From Halomonas sp. SpR8 (GTDB taxonomy: Bacteria > Pseudomonadota > Gammaproteobacteria > Pseudomonadales > Halomonadaceae), in contig NZ_JAUAMC010000003.1 in the NCBI RefSeq assembly GCF_031010195.1, positions 540,028 to 604,027 on the forward strand: 64,000 bases of DNA. The letters are read 5' to 3'. How positions within the stretch are numbered: the first letter of the stretch is position 1; the number at the start of each line of letters is the position of its first letter. A program made the translations under genes and the position numbers. Positions 37,853-46,572 of this stretch are shown piece by piece. The notes beneath the pieces were generated by a model, which saw only the letters and a program-made list of their open reading frames with translations, was not told the origin of the DNA and made no database searches.

Positions 37853-40033
37853 CTAGCTAATATCGTTAAAGCGGTAACGCAATAGGTACAACGCATTGAG
37901 GGTGACCAACACGGTCGCCCCAGTGTCTGCCATTACCGCAACCCACATTCCGGTGATTCCAAGCGCCGTAGAGACCAGAAACAGCGCTTTAAAGCCCAGC
38001 GCCAACGCTACGTTGGTCTTTACATTGCGCATGGTCGCCCGGGAGAGCGCGATCATTTCGGCTATCCCCTCTACGCGGTTTTTAAGCAGCGCGGCATCGG
38101 CGGTTTCAAGTGCCACATCGGTACCGCTGCCCATAGCGATGCCCACCTCTGCCGCGGCAAGCGCCGGTGCATCGTTAATACCATCGCCTACTTTGCCTAC
38201 CGGCCCCAGCCCCTGAGCCTGCCATTCATGCACGCGCTGAGCTTTGTCTTCGGGCATTAACTCGCCTTCTGCTTCAATACCCAACTGGTGACCAATAGCG
38301 GCCACGGTGCGGGCATTGTCTCCGCTGAGCATAACGGCTTGAACACCCAAGCGCGCTAACGCTTGAAGACCCTTTTGAGCATCTTCGCGAGGCTCATCAC
38401 GCAGGGCGATCAGCCCAATAGGCCGCTCATTTTCTACCAATACCGCGAGGCTTTTACCTTGAGCTTCCAATGCCTCAATACGTGCGTCCCATTCATTTGC
38501 AAAATGATCGAAGCGTTGTAAGTAGCGTGGACTAACGAGCATCAGCTCACGCCCTTCCACCTGCCCTGCTACGCCCTGCCCCGCGAGCGCACGACCGCCA
38601 ACTACTTTAGTCAACGTAGCTTTTGACTGCTGGCCGCTATTATTTTGAAAATAGTCACTAATAGCAACGGCCAGGGGGTGGCTTGAACCCTGCTCCAGGG
38701 CGGCGGCCAGGCGCACTATTTCATCGCTACTGTTTTTAACGGTAAGGCCGCCATTAAAGCTCTCTACATCCGTTACCATGGGCTTGCCTGCAGTCAGTGT
38801 GCCGGTTTTATCCAGCGCAACCCGTTTAAGCTTGCCTAGCTGCTCTAACACCGCACCACCTTTCATCAACAGGCCGTTGCGAGCACCCACCGATAACCCC
38901 GCCGCAATCGCCGCGGGAGTCGAAATCACCAGCGCGCAAGGGCAGGCAATCAGCAGTAGCGCTAAGGCGCGGTAGATGGATTCTGACCATAGCATCGTCG
39001 ACACCAGCGGCGGCACGATAGCCACCAGTAGCGCCACACCCACCACCGCAGGCATATAGTAAAACGCAAAACGGTCAATAAAGCGGGCCACTGGCGCTTT
39101 CGCTGCCTGGGCCTCTTCCACTAGCTTTATCACCCGGGCGATAGTGTTATTTTCAGCGCTACGGGTCACCTCGACCTCTAATACGCCATCCAGATTGACG
39201 GTGCCCGCAAACACCGTTTCACCTACTTCCCGCTCTCGCGGTACCGATTCGCCGTTGACCGGCGATTCATCGATCGAGGAGTGACCGGCGATAATTTGCC
39301 CATCACAGGGCAGTCGATCGCCGGGACGTATCTGCACCCGTTGCCCCGGCTGGAGCGAGGCGGCAGCTATCTCGCGCACTTCGCCCTGCTCCAGTAACCG
39401 AGCGGTGGAGGGCGTCAGTTTGGAAAGTGCCGAAATACTGCGGCGCGCCTGGGCAGCGGCAACACCCTCCAGCAGCTCACCCACGGCAAACAGAAACACC
39501 ACCACCGCCGCTTCGGCGGCGGCGTTTATGGCCAGCGCACCAAGCGCGGCGATGCTCATTAGCATTTCAATGGTGAAGGGGTTGCCCAATTTGAGCGCTT
39601 GCCAGGCATGCTGAATAATCGGTACTAAACCAACTAGCGTCGCCGCAATAAAGGGCCAACTGCCCAGCGCAGGCCAGGCAAATTTAAGCCCCCAGGCAAG
39701 CGCCAGCAATGCGCCACTAACGATCACTAATCGCCCTTTTGGCGATTGCCACCAAGAAGGCGCTTTTTTTGATTCAGCCTTGTCCGCCGACTCATCTAAC
39801 ACCTGGTAACCGAGAGCGCTAATCGTCGCCTCAATCTCAGCGCGTGCCAGCGATTGCCCTGGCGGAGGGGTGAGTTGTACCGACCCCGCCAGCGAACTCG
39901 CGGAGACTTGATCGACGTGGTTTAAGCGCTTTAGCGCTGATTCGACTTTACGTTCGCAGCCGCCACAGTCCATGCCCTGCACGCGCAGGGTGGTCGTCGT
40001 GGGTGTCGTCGTAGCGGGTGTTGAATTACTCAT
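37853..40033 (-). CDS. Zn/Cd/Pb-translocating P1B-type ATPase (ZntA/CadA type)
   Basis: About 726 residues. An N-terminal heavy-metal domain has GMDCGGC (Cys 23 and 26). The membrane metal site is CPC in LLIACPCALVIST, the phosphorylation site DKTGTLT and the hinge GDGINDAP. These features fit Zn/Cd/Pb export rather than copper. The ATG at 40033 has GGAGC eight bases upstream. It is divergent from a MerR-family regulator over a 19-base-spacer promoter, which is how such pumps are metal-induced. Confidence 0.92.
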   Translation of the reverse strand: MSNSTPATTTPTTTTLRVQGMDCGGCERKVESALKRLNHVDQVSASSLAGSVQLTPPPGQSLARAEIEATISALGYQVLDESADKAESKKAPSWWQSPKGRLVIVSGALLALAWGLKFAWPALGSWPFIAATLVGLVPIIQHAWQALKLGNPFTIEMLMSIAALGALAINAAAEAAVVVFLFAVGELLEGVAAAQARRSISALSKLTPSTARLLEQGEVREIAAASLQPGQRVQIRPGDRLPCDGQIIAGHSSIDESPVNGESVPREREVGETVFAGTVNLDGVLEVEVTRSAENNTIARVIKLVEEAQAAKAPVARFIDRFAFYYMPAVVGVALLVAIVPPLVSTMLWSESIYRALALLLIACPCALVISTPAAIAAGLSVGARNGLLMKGGAVLEQLGKLKRVALDKTGTLTAGKPMVTDVESFNGGLTVKNSSDEIVRLAAALEQGSSHPLAVAISDYFQNNSGQQSKATLTKVVGGRALAGQGVAGQVEGRELMLVSPRYLQRFDHFANEWDARIEALEAQGKSLAVLVENERPIGLIALRDEPREDAQKGLQALARLGVQAVMLSGDNARTVAAIGHQLGIEAEGELMPEDKAQRVHEWQAQGLGPVGKVGDGINDAPALAAAEVGIAMGSGTDVALETADAALLKNRVEGIAEMIALSRATMRNVKTNVALALGFKALFLVSTALGITGMWVAVMADTGATVLVTLNALYLLRYRFNDIS

Positions 40034-40067
40034 CGCACGGTGCTCCAAGTTCGCCTATCTTAGGAGC

Positions 40068-40098
40068 AGCGTAATACCTATAGTTACTAGAGGTTCAA
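40068..40098 (-). promoter_or_regulatory. MerR-family promoter/operator of the metal ATPase gene
   Basis: On the minus strand TTGAAC (-35, 40098-40093) and TACGCT (-10, 40073-40068) are 19 bases apart, the overlong spacer typical of MerR-activated promoters. The spacer contains an imperfect dyad, on the plus strand CTATAGTTACTAGAG, which resembles sites of PbrR/CadR-type regulators. It lies just before the regulator's start, so the regulator probably binds here to control both directions. Confidence 0.8.
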
Positions 40099-40101
40099 GT
40101 A

Positions 40102-40581
40102 ATGAAAGAGCAAAAACCAGCGCCATCCACTACTGAGCGCTATATTGGCATCGGCGAACTGGCACGGGAATCCGGCTGTAAGCCCGAAACGGTACGCTAC
40201 TACGAACAGATTGGGCTGCTGCCTTCAGCACCGCGTAACGAGGGCAACCAACGGCGCTACACCACAGCCGCTATCCGTCGATTGACGTTTATTCGCCATG
40301 CGCGGGATTTTGGCTTTTCAGTGGAGGCGGTAAGAGAATTGCTGGAAATGGCCGACCACCCAGCGATGCCTTGCCAGGAGGTGGATACGCTGGCAAAACA
40401 TCATCTTGCCGAGGTGGAAGCGAGGCTGGCACGACTCACTGCGGTACGCGATGAGCTCAAACGCATGATCAATCAGTGCGCGGGGGGCAGTGTTGGCCAG
40501 TGCCATATCATTGACGTACTCAGCGACCACCGGCTGTGCCATCAGGTGGAGCCTCACGGTGGCGCGGATGTCATCGGCTAG
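40102..40581 (+). CDS. MerR-family metal-responsive regulator (ZntR/CadR/PbrR type)
   Basis: A 159-residue regulator. The N-terminal MerR helix-turn-helix is ESGCKPETVRYYEQIGLL; a dimerisation helix follows. Metal-binding cysteine candidates are Cys91, Cys126, Cys134 and Cys146; with a 12-residue longer N-terminus, the first two align with the ZntR ligands. A His/Cys-containing tail suggests Zn, Cd or Pb sensing. Divergent from the P-type ATPase and convergent with the ZIP gene. Confidence 0.9.
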   Translation: MKEQKPAPSTTERYIGIGELARESGCKPETVRYYEQIGLLPSAPRNEGNQRRYTTAAIRRLTFIRHARDFGFSVEAVRELLEMADHPAMPCQEVDTLAKHHLAEVEARLARLTAVRDELKRMINQCAGGSVGQCHIIDVLSDHRLCHQVEPHGGADVIG

Positions 40582-40588
40582 GGGTGGA

Positions 40589-41365
40589 CTAACCCAGCCA
40601 CACATCTAAAAACAACATAATCACCAGACCCATCGCCAAACCGAAGGTGGCTTTTTTCTGGTGCCCGCAGCGATGGGTTTCGGGGATGATTTCGTGGCTG
40701 ATGACATACAGCATGGCGCCGGCGGCAAACGCCAAGCCCCACGGCAGCAGTATCTGGGAAACGCTGACAATACTGGCGCCAAACAGCCCTCCGATGGGCT
40801 CGATTAGGCCAGTTAGAGCAGCAATCGACCAAGAACGCCATTTCGAGTAGCCCTCTCCCATCAAAGCGACCGCTACGGCCAGCCCTTCCGGCATGTTCTG
40901 TAGCCCAATACCGATCGCCAGCGGCATGCCGCCCTCTAATCCATTGGCGCCAAAGCCGACGCCCACCGCCATACCTTCCGGCAGATTATGAATAGTAATG
41001 GCAAATACAAATAGCCATACACGGCGCAACGATGCGGCCTCAGGCCCTTCACGGCCTTGGGCAAAATGCTCATGAGGGAGATACTCGTTGAGCAGCGCAA
41101 TCGCGCCCATGCCCAGCAAAATAGCAGCACAGACAATCGCAGCAGGCACCGGGCCACCGGCATAGTAGATTTCTGCGGCGTCCAGCGCGGGGATAATCAG
41201 TGAGAAAAACGACGCTGCCAGCATTACTCCCGCCGCAAAACCCAGCGCTAAATCGCGAAATCCTCGGCTCGGCGTTTTGCCTAACAGCACCGGTAGTGCG
41301 CCAACAGCAGTCAGAAGGCCAGCGACCAAGCTACCTAAAAATCCTAATAACAGCGTATTTTCCAT
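40589..41365 (-). CDS. ZIP-family divalent metal transporter
   Basis: A 258-residue protein with about eight hydrophobic segments. The metal path in the central membrane helices is visible as HNLPEGMAVGVGFG and LQNMPEGLAVAVAL, diagnostic of ZIP proteins. A His-containing loop (LPHEHFAQGREG) separates the halves. ZIP carriers usually import zinc or iron. It is convergent with the ZntR-type gene, seven bases apart. Confidence 0.9.
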   Translation of the reverse strand: MENTLLLGFLGSLVAGLLTAVGALPVLLGKTPSRGFRDLALGFAAGVMLAASFFSLIIPALDAAEIYYAGGPVPAAIVCAAILLGMGAIALLNEYLPHEHFAQGREGPEAASLRRVWLFVFAITIHNLPEGMAVGVGFGANGLEGGMPLAIGIGLQNMPEGLAVAVALMGEGYSKWRSWSIAALTGLIEPIGGLFGASIVSVSQILLPWGLAFAAGAMLYVISHEIIPETHRCGHQKKATFGLAMGLVIMLFLDVWLG

Positions 41366-41407
41366 TATTGAGCCTAGAGAAACTTCCTGCTGAATATGCC
41401 CTTTGGC

Positions 41408-41995
41408 TCAGCGCAATCCACGCAAAATATTTTCCACCAATTGTTCGGCCTGCTGCTGAGTAGCACCGCTTTTCAGCAGCATGCGCAGACCCGATATTGA
41501 AAGGGTTAAGAAATATGCTGAGCTCTGTACATCACGCTCTTGGCAAATACTTCCCTCTTGCTGCGCCTGCTCAATGACTGTTACGAAAAACCCAGTAATC
41601 TCTCGGACACTTTGAATGGCGGCATCGGCTTCTGGTGTGCCTTGGCTGCCCAGCTCGGTAGCGGAATTAAAAATCAAGCAGCCCAAGGCGGCTTGTTCGC
41701 TTTCAGCCTGCTCAGCAGTGCGCATCAATAAACGCTCAATAAAGCACCACGCGCTTTTTTCCTGTGCTAGCGACGCCGCGAGCTGAGCCAAGAGCTGCTC
41801 GCGGTAGCGTGACAGCGCCTTCTTAAACAGCACCTCTTTATTGCCGTAGATATGGTATAGGCTGCTGCGGGAAATTTTCATGGCGTTTAACAGGTCACGC
41901 AGCGATGTGTGGTGATATCCCGAACGCCAAAACGAATGCATGGCAGCACTTAGCGCCGCTTCAGGTTGATGCTGCATCGGTCTTCCAACGCTCAT
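41408..41995 (-). CDS. TetR/AcrR-family transcriptional regulator
   Basis: A 195-residue repressor with the TetR helix-turn-helix near the N-terminus (TSLRDLLNAMKISRSSLYHIYGNKEVLF) and a ligand-binding helical C-terminal domain. It is upstream of the ZIP gene on the same strand, 42 bases apart. The ligand and target are unknown. Confidence 0.87.
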   Translation of the reverse strand: MSVGRPMQHQPEAALSAAMHSFWRSGYHHTSLRDLLNAMKISRSSLYHIYGNKEVLFKKALSRYREQLLAQLAASLAQEKSAWCFIERLLMRTAEQAESEQAALGCLIFNSATELGSQGTPEADAAIQSVREITGFFVTVIEQAQQEGSICQERDVQSSAYFLTLSISGLRMLLKSGATQQQAEQLVENILRGLR

Positions 41996-42085
41996 ATGTC
42001 TCCCCCACTGCCCACCTTACTGATTAGCTGCCTAATATATCATATGGGCCGTGCCGACTGCCGAAAGTGCCTGCCGTCCACCAAC

Positions 42086-42114
42086 AAAAATGCCCGCACA
42101 TCGCATGCGGGCAT
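42086..42114 (-). terminator. Rho-independent terminator after the sulfurtransferase gene
   Basis: On the minus strand TGCCCGCA and TGCGGGCA form a stem around a seven-base loop, followed by a T run. It follows the sulfurtransferase stop by 14 bases. Confidence 0.85.
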
Positions 42115-42127
42115 TAGATAAAAACGA

Positions 42128-43084
42128 TTAATTGAGCAGTTCACGCACTTGCTTAATGCCTTCACGTGCGAGCTGCACCGGACGCGAATCGCTGATAGTC
42201 CAGGCCGCCATCGAACCATCGTACATGGCGATATTATCAAACTCTTCGATTTCACTGAGCACGAACCAGTCGGTGGCAGCCCAGTGGCCGGTATTGCAGA
42301 AGGCGATGGTACGTTCACGGCTATCCAGGTCGGCGTCGTTAATTCGCGACTGGAGACCATCTACATCAAGGTAGTAGGCCCCGTTTTGAACGTTTAAGTG
42401 GCTTTGGTGAGGCAGGCTGCGTGCCCCTGGAATGGTACCTGCTACTCGTGCTGCCGGAGACTTTGTATCACCCGCAAAGTAGTCGGAGGGGCGCGCATCC
42501 ACTAGCTGCGCTTGCGCTTCCCGTGCCGCCTCCACTTCTTCCGTGCTCGCCACTAAATGCTCGCGCAGTGATGCTTCGAAATTCACTGGATCAAATGCGT
42601 CAGTATTGCCACTAGCGACGTCGTAGCCTTGTTGCTGCCAGCCAGCAAAGCCGCCGTTTAAGATGGACACATCATCATGGCCAAGCACCTTCAGCGTCCA
42701 ATACACTCTTGCCGCGCTGCCAAAATCGGTTGGCCCGGTACCCGCAGGCACAATCACCACATCGCTTTCATTGCTAATGCCTAAACCTCCGATCAGCGCC
42801 TCCAAGGCGCCGACTTCAGGCATCAAGCCTGCCACGCTATCGCGGCTTTCACGCCAACCGTCGTCGGTGTAACTGGTGTAGCGGCTGCCAGGGATATGGG
42901 CTTCTCGAAAACTGGCCTCATCGCCACCATTATCGATAGAGGAGCGAACATCCAAAATAACCAGTGAAGGCTCTTCCTGATGCGCATCCAGCCACTGGGC
43001 GTCGACTAAAGGCGTCATCTCTAACGCCTGAACCTGGGTAGCGACACTGAGGACGCTGATAGCAGTGATGATAACGCCTTTCAT
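42128..43084 (-). CDS. Exported thiosulfate/3-mercaptopyruvate sulfurtransferase
   Basis: About 318 residues with two rhodanese domains. A signal peptide (MKGVIITAISVLSVATQVQA) sends it to the periplasm. The catalytic cysteine is in FCNTGHWA in the second domain; the first domain lacks a clear active cysteine, as is usual. AGGAGG precedes the ATG at 43084. It is divergent from the TTL-PqqD gene across about 196 bases, so both may share regulation. Confidence 0.88.
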   Translation of the reverse strand: MKGVIITAISVLSVATQVQALEMTPLVDAQWLDAHQEEPSLVILDVRSSIDNGGDEASFREAHIPGSRYTSYTDDGWRESRDSVAGLMPEVGALEALIGGLGISNESDVVIVPAGTGPTDFGSAARVYWTLKVLGHDDVSILNGGFAGWQQQGYDVASGNTDAFDPVNFEASLREHLVASTEEVEAAREAQAQLVDARPSDYFAGDTKSPAARVAGTIPGARSLPHQSHLNVQNGAYYLDVDGLQSRINDADLDSRERTIAFCNTGHWAATDWFVLSEIEEFDNIAMYDGSMAAWTISDSRPVQLAREGIKQVRELLN

Positions 43085-43280
43085 GGAAAAACCTCCTCTA
43101 TAACGCAGGAACGATTGGTACAATATTCGCATCATGCGCTATAAAGAGAGGTGCTGACAATACATATTGGTTATATCGATTTAGCTAATAGCGCCTTGAA
43201 TGAAGATTTTTTTCGCCCTGCTGTAAGTATTACCAAGACGGCACCACTGAACGTTAGAACAATGAAACAGGAGCTTTGCC

Positions 43281-45587
43281 ATGCCCCCTTCCGCGACTCG
43301 CTCGTCTGATACAGCGCCAAGATTTTGGCTAAGCGGTAAACGCCATGCCGAGCAGGATCTCTTTTTCCGCCAGACCCTGGAAGCCAAGGGATGGCAACAA
43401 GGCGACGAAGCGCAGTGGCAGGCAGCCTGGGTCACCGGCATGCCGCCCAGGACAGCATTCAAGGCGACTTCCCCCAGCCGAGTGATGAACCACATTCCCG
43501 GTAATGCCGCACTCACGGTCAAGAGCCGCCTGCATAAAGGCTTGAGCGAGCTGCGCAAACGTACCCAGCGTCACTACGGTGAGACGCACCCCAACACGGA
43601 GCGACTGAATTTCTTCCCCCGCGCCTATGAAATGCCCCACGACTACCCGGCGCTGGTGGAGGATGCTGCCGCGCATCCCGAAAAGCGCTGGATCTTAAAG
43701 CCGACCAATGCGTCCAAGGGCCAGGGAGTTCAGGTGCTGCGCGACCCGAACACCGCACCGCTGACGCCCAACTGGCTGGTGCAAGAGTACGTTGCCAACC
43801 CGCATACAATCCGCGGCCACAAGTACGTGCTGCGCCTGTATATGCTGATCGCCAGCATCGACCCGCTACGCGTGTATCTCTACGACCAGGGCTTTGCCAA
43901 GCTGGCCTCGGCGCCGTGGAGCCCGGATGACATCGACAACCCCTTCAGCCAGCTGACCAACCCCGACATCAACGCGCTCAACCTGGACGCCGAGATTCCG
44001 GTGGAGTTTATCGACCTTGATCGCTACCGCCACTGGCTGCGGGAGCAGGGCCACGACGACCAGGCACTGTTTGACCAGCTTCATGACCTGGCCACGCTGA
44101 CAGCGCTCTCCGGGGTCGAGGCGATGCGCGCCCGCTCCCGGGAAGACAGCGCCGACCCGCGGGGCTGTTACGAATTGATCGGCCTGGACTGCCTGGTCGA
44201 CGACCAGCTTAAACCCTGGATTCTGGAGTGCAACCTGAGCCCCTCGCTGGGCACCTGCGCCAAGCCCGAGCACGGCGGCGTGGTCGAAGAGGCCGTCAAA
44301 ACCGGCCTGGTGCAGGATATGATCGCCCTGACAGGGCTTGATCAGCCGCCCCGGGACACGGCTACCTTCGATGCCGCTGCGCTGGCGGCAGAGCGCGAAC
44401 GGATGGGTGGATTTGTTCCGCTCTACCCAACCCAGGACACCCATCGCTACCTGCCCTTTATCGGGCTACCTAGCCTTGCTGATTACCGTTTGGCGGCTGA
44501 GCTTGCCCCGCTGTCGTTATCGTTTTATGGCCAGGACGTCAGCGAGCTTATCGACGGTGAGCAATTGGCGCTTTACCACCACGCAAGCGGGCGCTACTTC
44601 CAGCTTAACAACAGTGCGGCGCTGATCTGGCTACTGGTCAGCGAAGGCGAGTCGATCGAGACTGTGATGGATCACCTACAGGCGGCAAGCGGCGGGCAGG
44701 TCGATGCAGACACCCTTGCCAGCGATATGTGGGCCACACTTTCGCTATGGTGGCAGCATGGGCTGCTAGCGCCTGGGGATCGCGACACTGCTGCATTCGG
44801 CACGTTTTGCCCCGCCCGCGCACAACCCGCTACCTGGCACAGCACCCTGTTTTTTGATCATCGCCGCTGGTCAATCAGCGCGCCCCAAGGGCCCGTGGTC
44901 GAACGCATTACCGACGCCTTGGCGCCCCTGCTCGACGCCAACGACAAAGCCCCTGACGTGTCGCTGCATATACTGGAAAGCGCCAACGGCTACTGCCTAA
45001 CCAGCGATAGTCGGGTGATTCGTTCGCGCCTACACCTGGATGACATCATCCCCGCTATCATCCAGCACTGTTTATCCCACACTTTGAGTGACGGACAGCT
45101 GGTACTTGATGTCGTCCTGGTGAGTCGGCAGGAGGGCCATGTTGTCTGCATTGTTCCCAGCCAGGAAGCTCCCCAGGCGATGGAAGCGCTGAAGACGGTG
45201 GCGGAAAATAACGGCCTCGCCCTGACACGCGGAGCCCGCCTTTCACTCGCTACGCCAAAAAGTCTGGAACCGCTTAATGTACCGATTGAAGGTGCCGGGT
45301 TCTTATTTCAGGAACGCGGCCCCTGCGCGGGGCTTTTATGGTTTGATGCTGACAATTGCGACACCCAGGAGGTACCGTCTTCGCTTGAATCACTAGGTGC
45401 CCTACTGCCTCTGACCATAACGTCAGCAGAACCCCATCAAGGATTGAGCCCTGACGCCTTGACCGCGCTGCAGCAAATGACCCAGGTCACGCGCTGCCGC
45501 GCTCGGCTGACCAGCCCTCAGGTCGAGGCCGTTACTCAGTGGCTTAGCCAGACAACGCTTTTACCCCCTTCTCACGCCGCGTTATAG
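43281..45587 (+). CDS. Fusion protein: tubulin-tyrosine-ligase-like ATP-grasp plus PqqD-like recognition domain plus C-terminal HprK-like domain
   Basis: A 768-residue protein with no signal peptide. Residues 60-355 match TTL-type ATP-grasp enzymes, with the KRWILKPTNASKGQGVQVL lysine (140), the YVLRLYMLIAS strand, and ILECNLSPSL (314-323) carrying the metal-binding Glu and Asn. About 415-500 resembles PqqD (LYHHASGRYFQLNNSAALIW, ending in a hydrophobic helix), the peptide-binding fold in many RiPP enzymes. Residues 505-768 weakly resemble the HprK-like domains often found next to PqqD, but without a recognisable P-loop. AGGAG precedes the ATG. It is followed after 57 bases by a Glu-Gly-rich exported peptide, its likely substrate. 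No substrate is proven. Confidence 0.85.
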   Translation: MPPSATRSSDTAPRFWLSGKRHAEQDLFFRQTLEAKGWQQGDEAQWQAAWVTGMPPRTAFKATSPSRVMNHIPGNAALTVKSRLHKGLSELRKRTQRHYGETHPNTERLNFFPRAYEMPHDYPALVEDAAAHPEKRWILKPTNASKGQGVQVLRDPNTAPLTPNWLVQEYVANPHTIRGHKYVLRLYMLIASIDPLRVYLYDQGFAKLASAPWSPDDIDNPFSQLTNPDINALNLDAEIPVEFIDLDRYRHWLREQGHDDQALFDQLHDLATLTALSGVEAMRARSREDSADPRGCYELIGLDCLVDDQLKPWILECNLSPSLGTCAKPEHGGVVEEAVKTGLVQDMIALTGLDQPPRDTATFDAAALAAERERMGGFVPLYPTQDTHRYLPFIGLPSLADYRLAAELAPLSLSFYGQDVSELIDGEQLALYHHASGRYFQLNNSAALIWLLVSEGESIETVMDHLQAASGGQVDADTLASDMWATLSLWWQHGLLAPGDRDTAAFGTFCPARAQPATWHSTLFFDHRRWSISAPQGPVVERITDALAPLLDANDKAPDVSLHILESANGYCLTSDSRVIRSRLHLDDIIPAIIQHCLSHTLSDGQLVLDVVLVSRQEGHVVCIVPSQEAPQAMEALKTVAENNGLALTRGARLSLATPKSLEPLNVPIEGAGFLFQERGPCAGLLWFDADNCDTQEVPSSLESLGALLPLTITSAEPHQGLSPDALTALQQMTQVTRCRARLTSPQVEAVTQWLSQTTLLPPSHAAL

Positions 45588-45599
45588 CGGCAGGAAGAC

Positions 45600-45613
45600 G
45601 CGCCATTTGGCGC
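45600..45613 (+). other. Small hairpin between the TTL-PqqD gene and the peptide gene
   Basis: GCGCC and GGCGC pair around ATTT, followed by ATTTG. Too small for a firm terminator; it could reduce readthrough or shape the peptide's 5' leader. Confidence 0.35.
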
Positions 45614-45644
45614 ATTTGCTTGTAACACTATAAGGAGAAACATC

Positions 45645-45899
45645 ATGTCTCAACACGAAGCTAAACGCCGTTTACTGAGCCGCTTAAGCCGCCAGTTCGG
45701 TTATACCGCACCGGCCCTCGCCCTGGTGGCAAGCGGACTTGCTTTTCAAGCTCAGGCAGACGAGCCCACCGAAGGATTCGCCTCGATGCAGGAAGCGCCC
45801 ATGATGTTGGCAGAAGGCGGCGCTGAAGGCACTGGCGAAGGCGAGAAACCCGAAGGTGAAGGTGAAGGAGAGGGAGAAGGCGGTGCTGAAGCCGGTTAA
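45645..45899 (+). CDS. Exported Glu-Gly-rich peptide, candidate substrate of the TTL-PqqD protein
   Basis: An 84-residue peptide. AAGGAG precedes the ATG. Residues 1-38 form an Arg-rich start (KRRLLSRLSRQFGY) and a hydrophobic segment (TAPALALVASGLAFQ) ending with an AQA cleavage site, so a signal peptide or leader. The remainder is acidic and ends in a Glu-Gly run (about 57-84). The N-terminus resembles that of the cytochrome c at 55631. Position right after a TTL-PqqD fusion suggests a modified precursor; nothing in the sequence proves modification. Confidence 0.8.
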   Translation: MSQHEAKRRLLSRLSRQFGYTAPALALVASGLAFQAQADEPTEGFASMQEAPMMLAEGGAEGTGEGEKPEGEGEGEGEGGAEAG

Positions 45900-45926
45900 T
45901 ACTGAATAGTCCGCTTTATCCGTTGT

Positions 45927-45954
45927 GCTGAGCTGGTGTGTTGACCAGCTCAGC
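45927..45954 (+). terminator. Strong hairpin after the peptide gene
   Basis: An 11-base perfect stem GCTGAGCTGGT/ACCAGCTCAGC around a six-base loop, 28 bases after the peptide stop. The downstream run is TTATAAGG, so the U-tract is weak. It may terminate or stabilise the peptide message before the DinB-like gene. Confidence 0.65.
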
Positions 45955-45972
45955 TTATAAGGAGCCTTCGCT

Positions 45973-46530
45973 ATGCCTGTTACGTCACTGCCCGTTGCGG
46001 TATGTCACTCAACAAGTGAGGCGCTGGTGGATGAAAACACTCAGCCTCTCACCCAGCTCCAAAAGTTACTTGCCACAATGCCAAGCACGTCCTATCAACG
46101 GCTGTTTCGTAGCCAGTCGGTCGGCAAACACGTTCGCCACATATTGGAGCATTATCATACCTTGTTGACAGGCATTAACGACAGCATTAAGGAGATTGGT
46201 ATTGATTACGAGCAGCGCCCCCGGCAAACAGCGTTAGAAGAGAACCCTGACGTTGCGGCCAAGGCAATTAGCGTGATTAAGGCGCCTCTGGTGTCGTTAG
46301 CTGATCGGCCGATAGATACACCTATCATCATCCACTACCCTATAGGAGATGAAGGACATAGCCTTCCATTGACGTCAAGCTTAGGGCGCGAACTGGCATT
46401 TCTCTCCAGTCACACGGTGCACCATATGGCGCTGATTCGTTTGTTGTGTGAATCGATGAACATAACGTTATCCAGCGATTTTGGTGTTCATCCATCCACA
46501 TTGCGCTATTGGCAACAGCAACCCCATTAA
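45973..46530 (+). CDS. DinB-like putative metalloprotein
   Basis: A 185-residue protein resembling the DinB/YfiT four-helix bundle family. Candidate metal ligands are histidines in GKHVRHILEHYH (about residue 55) and SSHTVHHMALIR (about 145), matching the family's His triad. AAGGAG precedes the ATG. The role is unknown; DinB-fold enzymes include thiol-dependent transferases such as bacillithiol or mycothiol users. It follows the Glu-Gly peptide on the same strand. Confidence 0.7.
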   Translation: MPVTSLPVAVCHSTSEALVDENTQPLTQLQKLLATMPSTSYQRLFRSQSVGKHVRHILEHYHTLLTGINDSIKEIGIDYEQRPRQTALEENPDVAAKAISVIKAPLVSLADRPIDTPIIIHYPIGDEGHSLPLTSSLGRELAFLSSHTVHHMALIRLLCESMNITLSSDFGVHPSTLRYWQQQPH

Positions 46531-46572
46531 GTGATTCTTTCCTACTATTCTTGCCTACTAGGAGTCCTTGCA

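Noticed and set aside
43866..44444. Minus-strand open frame of 192 codons inside the TTL-PqqD gene
   Set aside because: Antisense shadow caused by the high GC of that gene; no recognisable sequence.
45840..45899. Glu-Gly codon repeats as a possible tandem-repeat assembly artefact
   Set aside because: Codons vary (GAA/GAG, GGT/GGA/GGC), so the repeat is at the protein level and the frame stays intact.
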